DNA of 64,000 nt from Hippasteria phrygiana (GCA_037893225.1 JAZGUH010000182.1:1302001-1366000), one strand, 5' to 3'. Positions 1 through 13,236 are shown, counted from the stretch's first letter. Numbers and translations: made by a program. Notes: a model not told the origin generated them from the sequence alone.

Positions 1-285
1 CATTTTCGTCTCTCGCAGATGCATTCTCCCGGTTGCAGGGCCTGCTTGACCGCATTGATGTTTTCGGGTGAGCGCCCAGTTCTTCGTCGGCCAGATTTTC
101 CCTTGTTTAAGTTTAAGCTGGTTCACTCGCGCTGGTACTTGCGAACATTGCGCCAAATCGTTGCCTTAGCTGGAGGAGGACGTTCTGGAAAGTTTTCAGC
201 AAAAGCATCTGCCACTTGCTGAAGGCTCCCCGTCTCCAACCACTTCGACACAACAAAAATTCCCTGTTCTTTTTGTAAGCTGCAT
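1..285 (-). pseudogene. transposase N-terminal fragment with helix-turn-helix (DUF4817-like)
   Basis: Read on the minus strand, the sequence encodes a tract with TGSLQQVADAFAENFPER, then PPPAKATIWRNVRKYQ and later NLNKGKSGRRRTGRSPEN. From family knowledge this is the N-terminal DNA-binding helix-turn-helix and linker of animal Tc1/mariner-related transposases (the DUF4817 type). The likely ATG is at 283-285, but an extra A in the A-run after it shifts the frame. An in-frame TGA lies at 123-125 where family members usually have Gly. The catalytic DDE part would lie beyond the left edge. It is therefore a broken fragment. It may belong to the same broad family as the mariner-like relic at 42.6-43.4 kb. 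Family assignment is from recognition of motifs, not a search. Confidence 0.6.
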
Positions 286-308
286 TTTCATGTACGCCTG
301 AATGTGTT

Positions 309-597
309 TTAACCCCTTGAGTACGGTATTTTACGGGAGACGTCGGGGTGCCGCGGCGGTTATGGCAGCCAAGCAAACCGCTACAATGTGTTTGTGCAGT
401 CAAGCGTAACCTATACACAATAATCCAACAATGGATTGAAACTGCACAAACAGCGGCCAATGGTGTCATCCGGCCTGGTGGCACTGTTTAATCCAACAAT
501 GGATTGAAACTGCACAAACGGCGGACAATTGCGTCATCCGGCCTGGTGGCACTGATTTTTTTGCGCATATTTGCGGCATCCGTACGCAAGGGGTTAA
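309..597 (+). mobile_element. piggyBac-type MITE
   Basis: The element begins TTAACCCCTTGAGTACGG and ends CCGTACGCAAGGGGTTAA, an 18-bp inverted repeat with one mismatch that includes TTAA at both ends. TTAA target duplication with termini starting CCC is the signature of the piggyBac superfamily, as in LOOPER. There is no transposase, so it is non-autonomous. Inside, a 66-bp segment is tandemly duplicated (421-486 and 489-554). Related copies occur at 53544-53772 and, in part, at 29307 and about 33975. Confidence 0.8.
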
Positions 598-2205
598 TTA
601 AGAAACTGCAAGCTTCTCCTCACCCACTTGTTAATTTTAAGAAGGTTATGTAATGGTTAAGGCCAATGAATGCCACCAAAGAAAGTGGCGCAATTCTCTA
701 AATAGACCCTTTCATGAAATTGGTCACTGCTCAGTCAACCGTGAATGTAATGACACGATCAGGGTGTCATTTTAAAGAGGAATTTAACCCTAACAGAGGA
801 TATCTCCCTTTGATTCACATGTGCCCTACTTCTGTTACAATTAGCAATAATATCTCGGTTTCGTTTTTCCGATTCATCCTGTACAGACTATTTTATACCG
901 TACGCCGAACTACGAGCGCGCCTTAACAGTTTTGTGACAATTGTGGTAATTTTCCCGGTTGAGACAATCCTAATTCCCGACAAAATGCTGGTGTGACAAA
1001 TTCTAAAGTTTGGCTTCTTGTTATCATTAAACTTAACTTTTTGTATCAGTAAAACTGCATTTTAAACTTGACCTCAAAGCTAAAAACGTTGCGATGAGAG
1101 GGCTGTAAAACTATACACCCTTTTTCACCCACATGATCAGATGTAAACAAAACCACGGCATACCGCCTTGGAGCGATCATCATTCATGTATCGTCGTATG
1201 GGCCAAGTGAAGCCACGTGGTACTGGTACCCGCGTGTTTACCAGCGTAAGACTTGCGTCCTCCTGGCAATCTTGTACAGCACTGAGGTATTATTAGCAAC
1301 ATAAAGGGGGCCTCTTGTTTTGAAGGCAAGCAGGTTCTACTGAAATCTTATACGCTTATCGAGCACACCCCTTTAAGTTGGAATAACCTTGAGTTGCCTG
1401 TCATCTCGTCAACTTGGCAGTCGCAGCTCAACCGTGACTGTGTATAATTTACGCACCTGGGCGTCACCCTCATGGCCCCACGTGGGGGGTCCTGTAAACT
1501 CTGAAGGTTGGCGAACTACCGCCACCCCCACCAATTATGATACTGTACACATGATTTACCTCAGGGGGACAGACTTTGTTGCACGTGAGCTGTCAATCTT
1601 TTAGAAATTACGATGAAACATTTCAGCCTGTTTCATTTGGGTTTCGCTGGCCGTATCGGAGAATCCGTGTGGAAGGAACATTTGTTTTAAATTTTACATT
1701 AAATCTAATTAATTAAATTTTGAATTGTGTTTGCTCGTAATAGATTTTCACTGTATACTTGCGTACCGGTACTTATCTAAATATCTATATTTATTCGGTT
1801 TATATTTTTTCGATTCATATTTATTAGATTTATATCTATTCGGTGGAAGTTACCCCGCCTGGGTATATATGTCTGAAAAATTGGGATAATTTCTTTGGTA
1901 TCTATTGAAGACTTATCCTTAATTTAGATCTGGACCCAAGAAACCCGTAACGGATGTAGGGTACGTGGGCAACCTAAAATGTTGTCAATCCCACCCACTA
2001 GTTGTAGGAGTGGCTTTTAGCCTTAATTTGGTTCTCACAAATCGTGAGTGTGCGCACAACTACGTGCGCATTCTCAGAACTACGGGCCAATGTTCCGAAC
2101 TAGCAAAAACGACTTACATGTCTGTTGCCAGCAGTGTCTCAAAAGTCTTCCATTAGCATGGCAAGCAGTCTGTCGCAGTACATTACGTAATAGCCACAAC
2201 ATCAG
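598..2205. other. no gene seen; AT-rich with one dispersed repeat fragment
   Basis: No open frame here carries recognisable protein motifs. The stretch 1680-1850 is AT-rich with short TTTAT-type repeats. The only structure I can name is the dispersed repeat at 1843-1935. Confidence 0.5.
1843..1935 (-). repeat. dispersed repeat family A fragment
   Basis: On the minus strand this carries the CAATAGATACCAAAGAAA core followed by a GTAACTTCCACC-type tract. The same order occurs at 11727-11880, 25545-25745 and 35868-35975 on the plus strand. The family is undefined; it may be part of a transposon or an old SINE tail. Confidence 0.6.
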
Positions 2206-2208
2206 TTA

Positions 2209-3061
2209 GGGACCGTCCATAAAGTACGTACGCACGAAGGGGAGGGGGGGGGGGGTTGTTGACATTGCGTACACCATGGGTACAGGGGGAGGGGGTTCCA
2301 AGCCAATGCGTACCGTACGCAACCGACAATGTGCAATGTAATATCTCATATAAATAACTACCAGGACCAGCTTTTGTGCATCGAAAAACAGTTATAACAC
2401 AGTTCCCTTCACCCCAACCAAAAGTAAATTATTCTTCCCACCGCTACCGCCAGCCAACAAAAAGACTGCTTTATAAACCGGCAGTGTACATCGGAAGCGT
2501 ACTGGTGTACTTGTATCAATTTCACCCGCGTGCTGTCCAAAATCGCTCTTGTACTGGAGGTAAACAAAAGAACAAAAACGATATACGTCTTGTTCATCAA
2601 CTGCCTCTTGTTCAAACACATACTTTTGTGAAAAGCGTTATTCACTATCTCAATAAACGACTCATGAAACGTCAAGAGCAAACTATGCAAAAAATAGTGT
2701 ATCAGGATTTTTTTCTTTCCTTTTTTGGTTTATGTCATCATTGACTGCTGTTTCGGTTCAAAATATGTCACTGTTCAATCATTTTCAGGTCCGTAAATAA
2801 TAATGTTTGCATTTTTTTCTGTCAACATTTTGTGACTTATTTCAGTCTTTGGATGCGACATGCGAATCATACTACTACAGCAGGTGTACTGTGACGTTTA
2901 ATGATGCTAGAATAGGGTAGTCTGAGAGTCAAAAAGAGATATGGAATGCGTATGCGTACAGGGGGGAGGGGGGTTGGAGCCACTGCATATGCCATGCGTA
3001 TAGGGGAAAAAGTGGTAAAAAAAGTCGGCATTTCGTGCGTACGTACTTTATGGACGGCCCC
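2209..3061. mobile_element. non-autonomous DNA transposon, PIF/Harbinger-like
   Basis: The ends are inverted repeats: the left end reads GGGACCGTCCATAAAGTACG and continues GTACGCACGAA, and the right end is its reverse complement with one mismatch. The flanks show TTA on both sides (2206-2208 and 3062-3064). A 3-bp TWA target site and GGG termini fit the PIF/Harbinger superfamily. Sub-terminal GCGTAC/GTACGC motifs recur near both ends and could be transposase binding sites. No transposase frame is seen, and open frames inside (2376-2744) look incidental. Confidence 0.7.
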
Positions 3062-3064
3062 TTA

Positions 3065-5615
3065 GCCGACTACCGAACAAATATTTTCCGACGGTTTGCT
3101 AAAACAACAACGAAGAAGGTCATATCGTTCCCTCTTCAATTTCAATAGTGAATAAATTGCTTCTTTAAGATTGCATGCACCTATTTTCGTCACTCAGCAT
3201 GACAGTGGTGTTTTCAGGGAGGGCTTCGCATTTCAAGCAGAAGACTTAGTCGGCAAGTCTATGTTCGCAGGTGTGCCTCCTGCCGGTGCGTGTTTCGTCT
3301 CAACAAACTGATCCCCCCACAGCAAAAACAAATTACTAATAGCATAACAAACGGGCGGTAAACAACGCACCTTGGGTAATGAAAACAGAATCAGATGAAA
3401 CACACGCCTCGCACACGAGAGCAAAGTCAGTCTCGATACTTGATGCTCAGCAACAATGCCAAGTTAAAGGTATGATGCAACATTTGCTTTTGCTGTAATT
3501 TTCAGAAATAAATGGATTGGGGGTTGGTGTTTTATAGCAAATACTGTAAAATTGACCTGTTTAAAATACTTTTTTTTTCTCTCCACAAATCGATTAAAAA
3601 TATAACCTATGTACTGCAATGGAAGTTAAGACATGGTTGATGCGCTGCACGTAGATTTGGCTACGGAAATATATTAATTTATGGCTTATTGATCCTTTCT
3701 GGCTTTATATCGATCATTTCTGGCCTATCGATCATAGTCTACTGCCGATACCACAAAGTCTGAATTCAACAACTGACTGGTGGCCGGTACTTTAATTGGA
3801 GAGTACACTCCTTGCTATATGGATGCCCACAGATTGGGCCATTCGTCTATGTGTATATGCCATCTACAGGGTCGCGTTCTTCGGATGGGAAGTTAGGCTG
3901 GAGGTATTTAGCGGTATTAATTAATGCACGTGAATACATCCAAAGAGCATTTTACGGATAACCTGAAAATGCGCTGTGAAGATACACGCTGCACTGCATT
4001 GCGAGACAGTTTGCGTCTAAATTTTGAACACAAAATCCCACAGATGGGCTATCCGTACATTTACCGTGTGAAGTCTGTCATGAAGTATTTGGTTCCAAAT
4101 ACAATTTGACATCTCGAATCCTCTTTGTGTGACGTTATTTGCATCCGGAAGTGCAATGGAAATGAATGCCAGCGCTGCGTGTCGCTAATTAACGCACTCT
4201 CTATAAAGCCCTACGTATTTGGAACCGGAACACTGCTTACGAAAAGGGTAAGAAATTGCGCCCACATCACATCAAAAGTGTTGGATCCAATGCAAAATGT
4301 GTATAACTTCCATGCAATACAGTCACGAATTTGCCAAGTGTCCAGACGTCTTCCGGGGTTGAAACAGCGCAATAATTCCCATTACCATTAAATGTCACAT
4401 CGCCTCGTGGTATTTCAATTATCATCTAATCAGATTATGACGTCAACGACAGGAGCTAAGGCAATTTCCCCCTTTAACTATTTTGTGTTAGTGTGACATC
4501 CCAGAACTATTGGTGCTCGTAATTGTCGTATGGAGACGGCAAGCAATCTTGATTTGCGAGAATTGGAAAGGACAGCAAACTTCTGAAAACAAGTTGGCGA
4601 GCAAGAGAAGTTCAGGCTCTGCCACACTGGAGGGATGACGCCAGAGAGGGCGCGCTGCCTATACTCTAAAACAAACAAAGTGTTTGTGAGTAAAGCCTCT
4701 ACTATTTTAGAGTGGTTTTGAAATGGGAAGCAGCAGCAATGAAAGAACACCTGTGATCTTCAAAGCTATTATCTTCCCTATGCATAAAAGGACATGCTTA
4801 TACCTAACTTTAATAGCATTCCATTGGGAACAGCTCCCTTAATGACGTTACTGTGTTTAGATCTATATAGGAGGTCAATGGAACTATTAAAAATAATAAG
4901 GACTCGGCCGATTCTAGCGATATTATTTGGTTTGAAAAAAGTTGGAAGGCCAAAAAGCTGGCAACCAGCCAAAGCGATTATAACCCAGTTGTCTCTCGAT
5001 ACAAATTTAGAGCTCCTTATAACAAAATACCATTAGTATTATTAGTATTATAGGTCTATAACTATAGGTTTTGTTGTAAACAAGTCCGGTCATAGCAACC
5101 ATGTTATAACTAGAGTTGATTGTATAACTCAAGGATATCTGGCTGGTATCCCACCGCACCTGAAACACGTTGAGCAAAATGTTTCTGCTGAACGTAAGTC
5201 GTTTCTGTGTAGGTCTCCTATCGGGGGCTCTTCGGCGGTTTTATGTCCATGGTTTGTGATTCAGGAGGGGGCGGGGCTAAAAACTGGGAAGTAAATCATT
5301 GTTGACATCGCTCAGGTGAATTTGAATATAAAGGTATTTAACACCTGCACGACAGCTAAAGGCTTCGCCGCCCTCTGAGGTAGAAATATTTACCGGGAAA
5401 CAAATCGTGTGTACCAGAAGGTCAACCAATGTCGAATCCATACTTGATATGGATTGCTGCTTTGTTTGGTCCTTCGGGCAGTAGCCTGTCCCTCTCTGAG
5501 CTGGGGCTACCCCGAAGTGGAGAATTCCACTTTCATTGCGTCCATTTTCTTAGCTGTGGCATTAGGACCAAAGTTTTCTTCCACTTTCTATGATATACCA
5601 CAGGCTCCAACATCC
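3065..5615. other. no gene seen; one dispersed repeat fragment
   Basis: Short frames only, none with family motifs. A fragment at 3463-3572 matches the dispersed repeat at 5616-5880, sharing the ACATTTGCTTTTGCTGTA tract and the following AATACTGTAA tract. The rest is unassigned. Confidence 0.45.
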
Positions 5616-5880
5616 TTAAAGGTAGTATACAACATTTGCTTTTGCTGTACTTTTCATAAATGAATAGATTTGGGTGTTAGTATTTTATAGCGTGCTAGCA
5701 AATACTGTAACACTGACCGGTTTAAAGTTTTGAGTGCATTTGATGCTGGGAAAACGGAGAGAATATTTTTTCTAGTTGTCTGGTTCTCTGACCACACTTT
5801 AGACAAAACGGAACAATTTATAGAGTCAGGGAATTATCAGGTCGGGGAACTAGACTATTTCCAACGATAGTCGACCGACA
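5616..5880 (+). repeat. dispersed repeat family B copy
   Basis: Two blocks recur elsewhere. The first half (TTTGCTTTTGCTGTA) matches 3463-3572. The second half (GACAAAACGGAACAATTTAT, then ATTATCAGGTCGGGG) matches the reverse complement of 28875-28980. A partner of the first block in the 28.7-kb copy also occurs at 47083-47185. It is an old interspersed repeat of unknown class. Confidence 0.6.
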
Positions 5881-6677
5881 AAACTTTAAAAACTTTGAAA
5901 ACTTTGAAATTGCTCCCGATAATGGGAGACTTTTGAGACGCGTGGTGGCAGCAAACACGCCGGTCCTTTTCCACTGTTCTCATCACTGATCTCCATATCA
6001 ACTGGATACCTCATTGGCCCATTTGTGCTGTTCAAGCAGCTGAAGCCAGTAGCCGCCATATTACCACTCCCATTTTACCACTGATCTCTGTGTAAGGAGA
6101 ACGAGATTGAAAGTAGACCCTGGTGTCAAGGTTGTCAAACCTGTTGTTTTGGGAGTGGTAATATTGTAGATGGCGGCTTCAACTTGCACAGCCGATGCAC
6201 TTTCCTGTTGGTATAGAGATCAGTAGTTCCCACCAGTCGTATGCATGAACAGAACTAGCAAATAGGACCGGTATCTGCTGCCACCAGCGTCTCAAAAGTC
6301 CCCCGTTGCTATAAAGATTTAGAAATTTAAAGTAACGTGGAAATAACGCTGTTCTACATGTACATGTACATGTATATGTCCTTTTAACAGTCAGTGATGT
6401 CGAAGACAGATCTGTTCTCGGGATCATCTTGACACCTCTGGTACGGGGTGGGGTGACGGACAGGAGCGATGGCACAGGCCTGCCCTGGGATCAGTGTGTA
6501 TGGATAACCCCTACATGCCGTCTATGTAACCAATATGAGTGATAATCGTGTAAGACGACAAGTCAGTGTCAACAAACACACGTGCACCTGCACACAGCCT
6601 GGGCAGCTGGTGAATCTTGGCTGAACGCGGTGATTTACACTAATGACACACTGCGAATAATTATTTGTTTTTATTGA

Positions 6678-6858
6678 TACACTGCAAAAACAGTGTTTAG
6701 CAATTGAACACTTTCTTGCTATCAGTTTGTAAACACGTAATACACATATTTATTGACGGATAGTGTTTAGCCATTGAACATTGATGTTTAGCTTCTAAAC
6801 ATGTTTACAACTGATAGCAAGATTGTGTTAAATTGCTAATCACAGTTTTTAGAGTGTA
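6678..6858. mobile_element. MITE with TA target (TACACTGCAAAAAC ends)
   Basis: Inverted arms of about 57 bp: the left begins TACACTGCAAAAACAGTG and the right ends CACAGTTTTTAGAGTGTA. Both carry TTGCTATCAGTT and its complement. TA at both outer borders suggests a Tc1/mariner-type target. There is no coding capacity. Confidence 0.65.
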
Positions 6859-7789
6859 GATGGTAGCCATGCCAAGATGATTTTCAGTGGGCCATCTTTG
6901 TGCTGAGGGGCAGGGGTCAGAGTTACCGGGGCAAACCCCTACCGGTACTCTTTCACGACATGTGCTCTGATACGTGCACTGATCCTATAGAGCACACAGG
7001 ACCTCCAGCTTAACGTCCCATCCGAAGGACGTAACCCTTTTGAGTTGAATAAGGGCCGGTCACGCCCCAGACCAATGGACTGATTATTGCCAGGCTAGCT
7101 AATGCAAGTAATATATGGTGTGGTTTCCCCATTCAAGTGCTGCTTGTAGTGAACGTTACTTAACTTCGGTAGCGTGCCACTTGCTCTTCCACTGAGCAAC
7201 TGTTTGGGACAGTGAAAGTGATGCCCTGCACTTAGAAATTGGCAATGATTTCATACTTAAAAGGTGCTTAGAATCTATACTTGAAGCACTTGAAGCATCT
7301 CAAGACCTTTAATCCAAGATGTTAACTACCGCTTGCGCAAGGAATCGTACCGTTTTTAAAATGCAGCCGAGGCATATTCCCTCATTTGAAACTGAAGTTC
7401 AGCGGAAAGAAACTAGGGGAAATGAGATATGACAAAAGCTGTTTCGAAAGCACAACGCGAACGGTGGTAGAAGACACGCACAACTTCGGAATTTTGGTGA
7501 ATACAAACTGTCAAAAGAATGGGCGGGGGTATTAACTGGATGTGTTCATCATGAGTCTTGAAATTCAATCATTTACAGAAAGTCAAGGATAGCTTCCTCT
7601 TTTTTCAAATGTCACAACATTTTATGGTATTGCAGCATCACACTGTATTAGGCGATCCACCCAACACTTCTTCCAGTGAAACTGGGTGGAGCTGAAGTCG
7701 GGGCCGCCCATAGACTTATCACATCTATTTAAAACCATTTTATAGATACCTGCCAGCTGCTATTTTGATGAACGGGTCTCGGGTCCAGA

Positions 7790-7926
7790 CGTACGGAGCT
7801 TTGGAGGTGCCATCTGGCTTGTTGAGATCCTGACATATTTTATCTCTGGTCGGCATCTTACTCTTACAAAATAATAATTATATAATGATCTCAGCCAGTC
7901 GGATGGCACCTAAGGAGTTCCGTACG
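7790..7926. mobile_element. foldback MITE
   Basis: The left arm (CGTACGGAGCTTTGGAGGTG, then CCATC) pairs imperfectly over about 38 bp with the right arm ending GAGTTCCGTACG. The AT-rich middle would form the loop. No target duplication is evident. Confidence 0.55.
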
Positions 7927-7952
7927 CAATATCTGATTGAACGGCATATCCA

Positions 7953-8175
7953 TAGAGGAATCCCACAACAACGAGTTTAGCGCCGATCTGCGCACTTCCG
8001 CGTTTAAAAACGTCACAGTAAACAACTTTATGCTAATCGTGCGCCTGTGCTGCCTTTTATGGCCTGATTAATTCATGCATCAATGAATGTGATGAAAAGC
8101 GTTGTTTTGTTTGCCACTGACATTCTCGCTTTCAACCCGGAAGTGCGCAGAAGGGGCTGATGTGAAATTCCTCTA
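7953..8175. mobile_element. MITE with TAGAGGAAT ends and TA target
   Basis: The left end is TAGAGGAATCCCACA and the right end is its inverted relative, ending ATTCCTCTA. Sub-terminal CTGCGCACTTCCG is also inverted on the right (CGGAAGTGCGCAG). TA at both borders fits a Tc1/mariner-type insertion. Confidence 0.65.
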
Positions 8176-8280
8176 TTCAGGTCTTTGCTCGCAACTTGAT
8201 TGCTGAATTAGTCATAATTCCGTCGCTCAGTTCCATCCAGGAATGTTTCCCCCTCCAATGCATGCATTATGTCTGTCCAG

Positions 8281-9440
8281 CCCCCCCCCCCCCCCCCCCC
8301 CCAAAGGCTGCTTAAAGTAGACACGTTTATCATCAGTACTCTTCAGGACTTCAACTTCAGGATCTATTGCAGCGCAGACAGAAGCGAGCACCGCAACTGG
8401 GGGTATACTCTTATTTAAAATACCTCCCCTGCCCTCTCGGTGTCATGAATGAGTTTTTACAACACGAGTCATTTTAAATTAGTTGGGTTGAGTGATTTTG
8501 AGCGATGGTTTCACCGACTGACATGCCCGGCAACGCACCAAGCGCTACACGCCAGGCGTGTGGAGTATACAATCTCACGGCATGGCAACAACTGCCATTA
8601 TTATCATTAACGTATAGATCGGGTCGACATGATCACTCCTCGGTGAAGTAGAAGACCGTAAGCTGGATGTAAACTTCAAGTTGGTCTCCTTATATTCCGT
8701 AGGTCTTGTATTTAAGAAAACGGTACTGAAACGGTTCTATTATTAAGCTGTCATTTCCAAAACGGACCCTTTTAGTTGAAAAACACGTTCATCACTTTTC
8801 ATCAGTCGCTGTCCAATTTAAAGTTACAGTTACTCAGGGTTTTGTCTGCATGGGTCCAAAACGAAGGCTATATTGGAGGTAATCAATTATTAGCAAAAAT
8901 CTTAAATTTTTGCTAAAAAAGTCGCCACACCTCAACAAAGGCAAAATAGAAAGGAACAGTTGAAAATGAACGTAGCTGGGGGGGGGGGGGGCGCGTAGGG
9001 GGCCGCCCCCATAAAAACAATCGTCGCCCCCACCCCCCCCCCCCCCCCCCCCCCCCCCGCCCCACTGAAAATTTCGCAAACGCAGAAAATAATAGTATTA
9101 TAAAGAAAAACACTGTGAGCGCCCCCCCCCCCCCCCCCTGCAACATCAATCCCCCACTCGCCCCCCCCCCCCCCCCGCCCTATGGAGACAGCCCTGGCAA
9201 CGCTGCTGGAAGGGGGGGGGGGGGGTACTTTCCAACGTTGGTGGCGCCATTTAACCTCTTTGTTGTGTTCTTACCCGTACACGCAAGACCTTTACAGGGT
9301 TTTGCTTTTCTGGTTTGCTACTTTAGGCATAGGCCCTTACAAGCAACAAACAAAACAAAACAAACAACAAAATAATTGGCAACGGGGAGGTGGGGGGGGG
9401 GGGGGGGGGTTTACCCCCAAACCCCCCTCTGAATACGCCC
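8281..9440. repeat. homopolymer-rich repeat block (poly-C/poly-G)
   Basis: There are poly-C runs at 8281-8302 and 9031-9058 and further C or G runs near 8979, 9122, 9160, 9212 and 9394. The part at 9235-9430 is related to the MITE interior at 55652-55800, sharing GGTGGCGCCATTTAACCTCT and TTTAGGC.TAGGCCC. Gly- or Pro-rich frames here are products of the homopolymers and are not annotated as genes. Confidence 0.6.
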
Positions 9441-9499
9441 CTACGAGCAAAGGACAGTCTCAGCACGCCCCTTCGACCACCTTACACGTGTAATATTTT

Positions 9500-12400
9500 G
9501 AAATTACCAGCGTAATAGATGGAAAAGCAGACCGCGCAGGCTCGCACATGCGTGGTCAGGACTCTTTATAAAAGTACGGGGGTGAAACCCTATGGGTACA
9601 CGCATAAGAGAAAAGAGCTGCATCAATAGATTTAACAGGGACAATCTAAGAAGATTACAATAGTACCCATACAACAACTGGACAATGCTCCTTGATGTGT
9701 CGGGGGGGGGGGGAGTCTTTTGATAGCCATTTCCCCCATCAAAACACGACCATTATTCCTGCCGTGTACTGCCAATCATTGGAAACACATCCAGTTATTA
9801 ATATTCCTATGTAAAAATAGCCTTCCAGATGCGGCGTGCGACGAGGGTAACTGGAAGAATGCGAAAAGCTGGCCGCGCACCGCAAAAAGTGCAGCCGACC
9901 TCACCAACAACGCAGTCCCTATCCAACACCCGTCGGTTATGTACTTCTAGCCCGGGTTGACCCCACCACAGCAGGTAGCTCTGCAACGGTTAACCGATTT
10001 TACAGGGGGATTTGGCAGGAGCTCTTCGTAAAAACTGAATGTTGAATGCAGGGTTGAATGGACCTTTACGATACAATGTGTACTGATCTTGTTTAGGTGA
10101 ATATTCAAAAAGGACCATTTACATGACCAGAAACAAAATGTGCTTATTTGTACCTCGATTATCTCAAATAATTTAGACACTATTTACTTTCCTGCTTCAA
10201 GAGGAATCGTAATTCATAACTCTCGTATCATTGATTCTTTTCCCATTCGTAGATCCGTATCGAGTGGCTTTTAGCCTTGTTGGAGCGAACTTGCATTGAA
10301 AAATACCTCTTTCTTACGAAATCGGACAATTTGCTTTGAGTGTACTTGGTATTTCGTTTCTTACTGAAGACCCTATCGATGTTATTTTCACATGTCAGTT
10401 TTTCTTTATATAACAACTTCTTTTTCAAAAAAAAGTGTATACATCCAACACCTTTCTACAAACAAGCAAAAAAAGCGGGCTTCTATTTCAGGAGCCACGG
10501 AGCGTCAGTTATCGGATGAAATTCACTCCAGGTGCTCCCCAACAAAACTAATAACTTGTCATTTCTCCCCTCCAACACTCGTAACTCAGCGGTCGCAGCG
10601 CTGGAGCTCAGGGGGGCCTAAGACTGTTCTCGGGCCCCTTGTCTCATTACGTTTACCTGGCGAGTTTAATTGGCGCGCCGGTGGAGTCCCATACAACAGG
10701 TATAGGATTGCAAGGCGGCGAAACTTTAAAGGGGTGCGGGAGAATGCCACATTTTACGACATTCGTGCGCGATATATGCAAGTATGTGATTTATATTCGA
10801 TTAGTATCGCGTGAGCGTTGCCAGAGACTTATTTGACTTAGACAGCAGTAGCACAGAGCTACGCAGATAAAACTGTTCAAAATGGGCCACAAAAAAACAT
10901 TTGGACTAAAATTATAGCTGCGATTTAAAAATTAAATTAAAGATTGAAAAACGGTAGAAATACGCGGACTCAGTCTTTGAAGCTGTCCGTTTTTTTTTTC
11001 TGACAAAAAGAATTCCTAGTGTCAAAGTTTTGGCACTCGGAAGTGGTGGTTAGACGTATTTCAATCACTGATTTATCGTCTTTTTCCCTACCCTCCACGG
11101 TTCAACTAAAATTACAGCTTTGGCATAAGGCAAATGCGAGAAACAAAAGAATACTTGTATGATACGTCTACAAAAGTAGATAATTAATTTAATTTAGTAA
11201 CTGAAAAGAATACGTTGCCGTCCGTCCATGGTATGCCAAAGTATGGCTCGCCGACCGTAAGCAAACTGGAATTTACTGCTGGAAATGCGTGTAGGGCTGA
11301 AAGCTTTTCTCTGCGACCGTATAAACTGTGGTTGTTTTATGTGACCAGAAGCCGTTGGAAAGCAGATAAAAAACAAATTAAAAAGAACAAATCTTGGATT
11401 TCAGGACGCCGCTTTTAAAAATTATACCGCTGACGACATTAATTTCATGCGTGTGATTAGGCCTGTGTTGCTTATCGAGGACAGGGGATAAAATATACGT
11501 CCTCGGTTGGTAAGCTGTCCTCGGACGCTAGACAGAACCAATGACAGATTGCATAATATTTACAGTATAAACAAAAGAAACCATCAAAAGGACAATGGGA
11601 AGTCCTCGCATCATAAACAGACCTGTGCGTAGGCCTGTCTTTTCCGCATGCAACTACATTTTGAACTACGCGAAATTCTTTTTTATGGAAGTCGCTCATT
11701 ACAAGGCTAAAAGCCACTCTAGGTAAAAGGGCTACAACAGGTTGCCAGCCCTACCACCCTTATAGTTTTCAGAGGACAAATCTGCAATAGATACCAAAGA
11801 AAGTATCCCAATTTGACCCTATTGACCCAGGCGGGATAACTTCCACCGTTGGTGAGACCAACTCACCTCCCCCATACAATTGACCTATCGCGGTCGAATC
11901 GCGTCAACGCAGCTTGTGAATTATTGTCCAATCACATCAATTATAATTCCACGTGGAACGCGCAAAACCTGAGACAAACAAAAATTAACAAACAAAAATT
12001 AACACACACAATTCCCATAGGGTTGTCTAAGGGGCGTGGTTAACTCGTAAACGGCGAGAGGTCAATTAACTATATCTCCATTCTACTGGGGGATACAGTA
12101 ACAACAGGTCTCAGCATAATGACGATTTCCCCGTGTTGCAGTCAGCCTTTACTCATTTCAGTCCCATAGTAATTTCACTTCTTGTGAGCATCGTTTCGGT
12201 CTGCGAGCCTGCTCACGGTCGATGGGGGGGGGGGGGGGGGGGGGGGGGGGTGAGTCTGGAAAACCCAGCCAAGCGACTCAAGTCAGTCCCAACCCCAGAC
12301 AATGGATTTCTCAGCTTGCCAGGCCTACTTTATTACTGTAATTATTCGAGCGAAAAGCAGGGAAAAAACACCAATAAACGCACACAAAGGGTACAGGAAC

Positions 12401-13228
12401 TCGGCTGAATAGAGCTGGTTTTCTCAGGTGTGCGTATGGGAGGACACGCCAGAACAATCTCGTAGTTTTTAGAACCATGCATCACTGGGTACACCCGAGC
12501 CCCTGGGGCATTGCATTGTACCAACAAAGGCTGGCACCTTGGATTTTGATTAATTTAAACAAGCAATTTCAAAAAGTTACAAATTTCACAGGTTTCTAGT
12601 ACACAAAGTTTCTTTCATGGGGCCAAGCATAATTGACAGCAGGGAATTTGTTTTGAAAGGATTTCCCAAAGACGGGGACGGGCTATGCGCTGGCTCATAA
12701 AGCACAATGTTCGATACGTATCTTGAGGCCAATGTGCTGTTTATAACAATTTGTGAAGGCAACCTCAGGCCTAGGTCGTCCATCATGTGCGTACTGAACA
12801 AATTATCATCAACAATGACTGTGAGCCATCAATGTTCACTGTAACATACTTCTCTTCCAGCGTGGTTCCCATGTGAGTCATATGTCGCTGCAGCTACTGT
12901 TGAGTTAGATGACAATGAAAATCAATGGGAACTGTCAGTTTTCATCCACATAATGCCCATGTTCATCAGGGTGTAATACTGAGTGAGATATCACATTGAG
13001 GAGTTGCGTATACCCTTTCTATTCTAATCTGCCCAGCCCCAAAATTTCGTTAAGGCTCATTTCGTAGGATCCAGTTAAAATGCCATTTCCCATCATTGGC
13101 AACTTAGAGTTGTACCGTACCAAAGTGACGTTCTCACTCTTGGTGCGCGTCGCCCCACGCACTACAGTGCGTAGTAGCGTCCATGAGAGAACGGGGAAAT
13201 TTGTGAACACTCAATGGCGTGTCTGTAC
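9500..13228. other. no gene seen; dispersed repeat and a long poly-G tract
   Basis: Only short frames without motifs. There is a family A repeat at 11727-11880 and a G-run at about 12222-12250. Sequence at 13120-13230 is GC-rich but unassigned. Confidence 0.45.
11727..11880 (+). repeat. dispersed repeat family A copy
   Basis: Contains AGGGCTACAACAGG, the CAATAGATACCAAAGAAA core, then GATAACTTCCACCG and GAGACCAACTCACC, in the same order as at 25545-25745. Confidence 0.65.
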
Positions 13229-13236
13229 GCGCTGCC

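Noticed and set aside
8834..9493. Gly- and Pro-rich frames near 9 kb
   Set aside because: Generated by homopolymer runs inside repeats.
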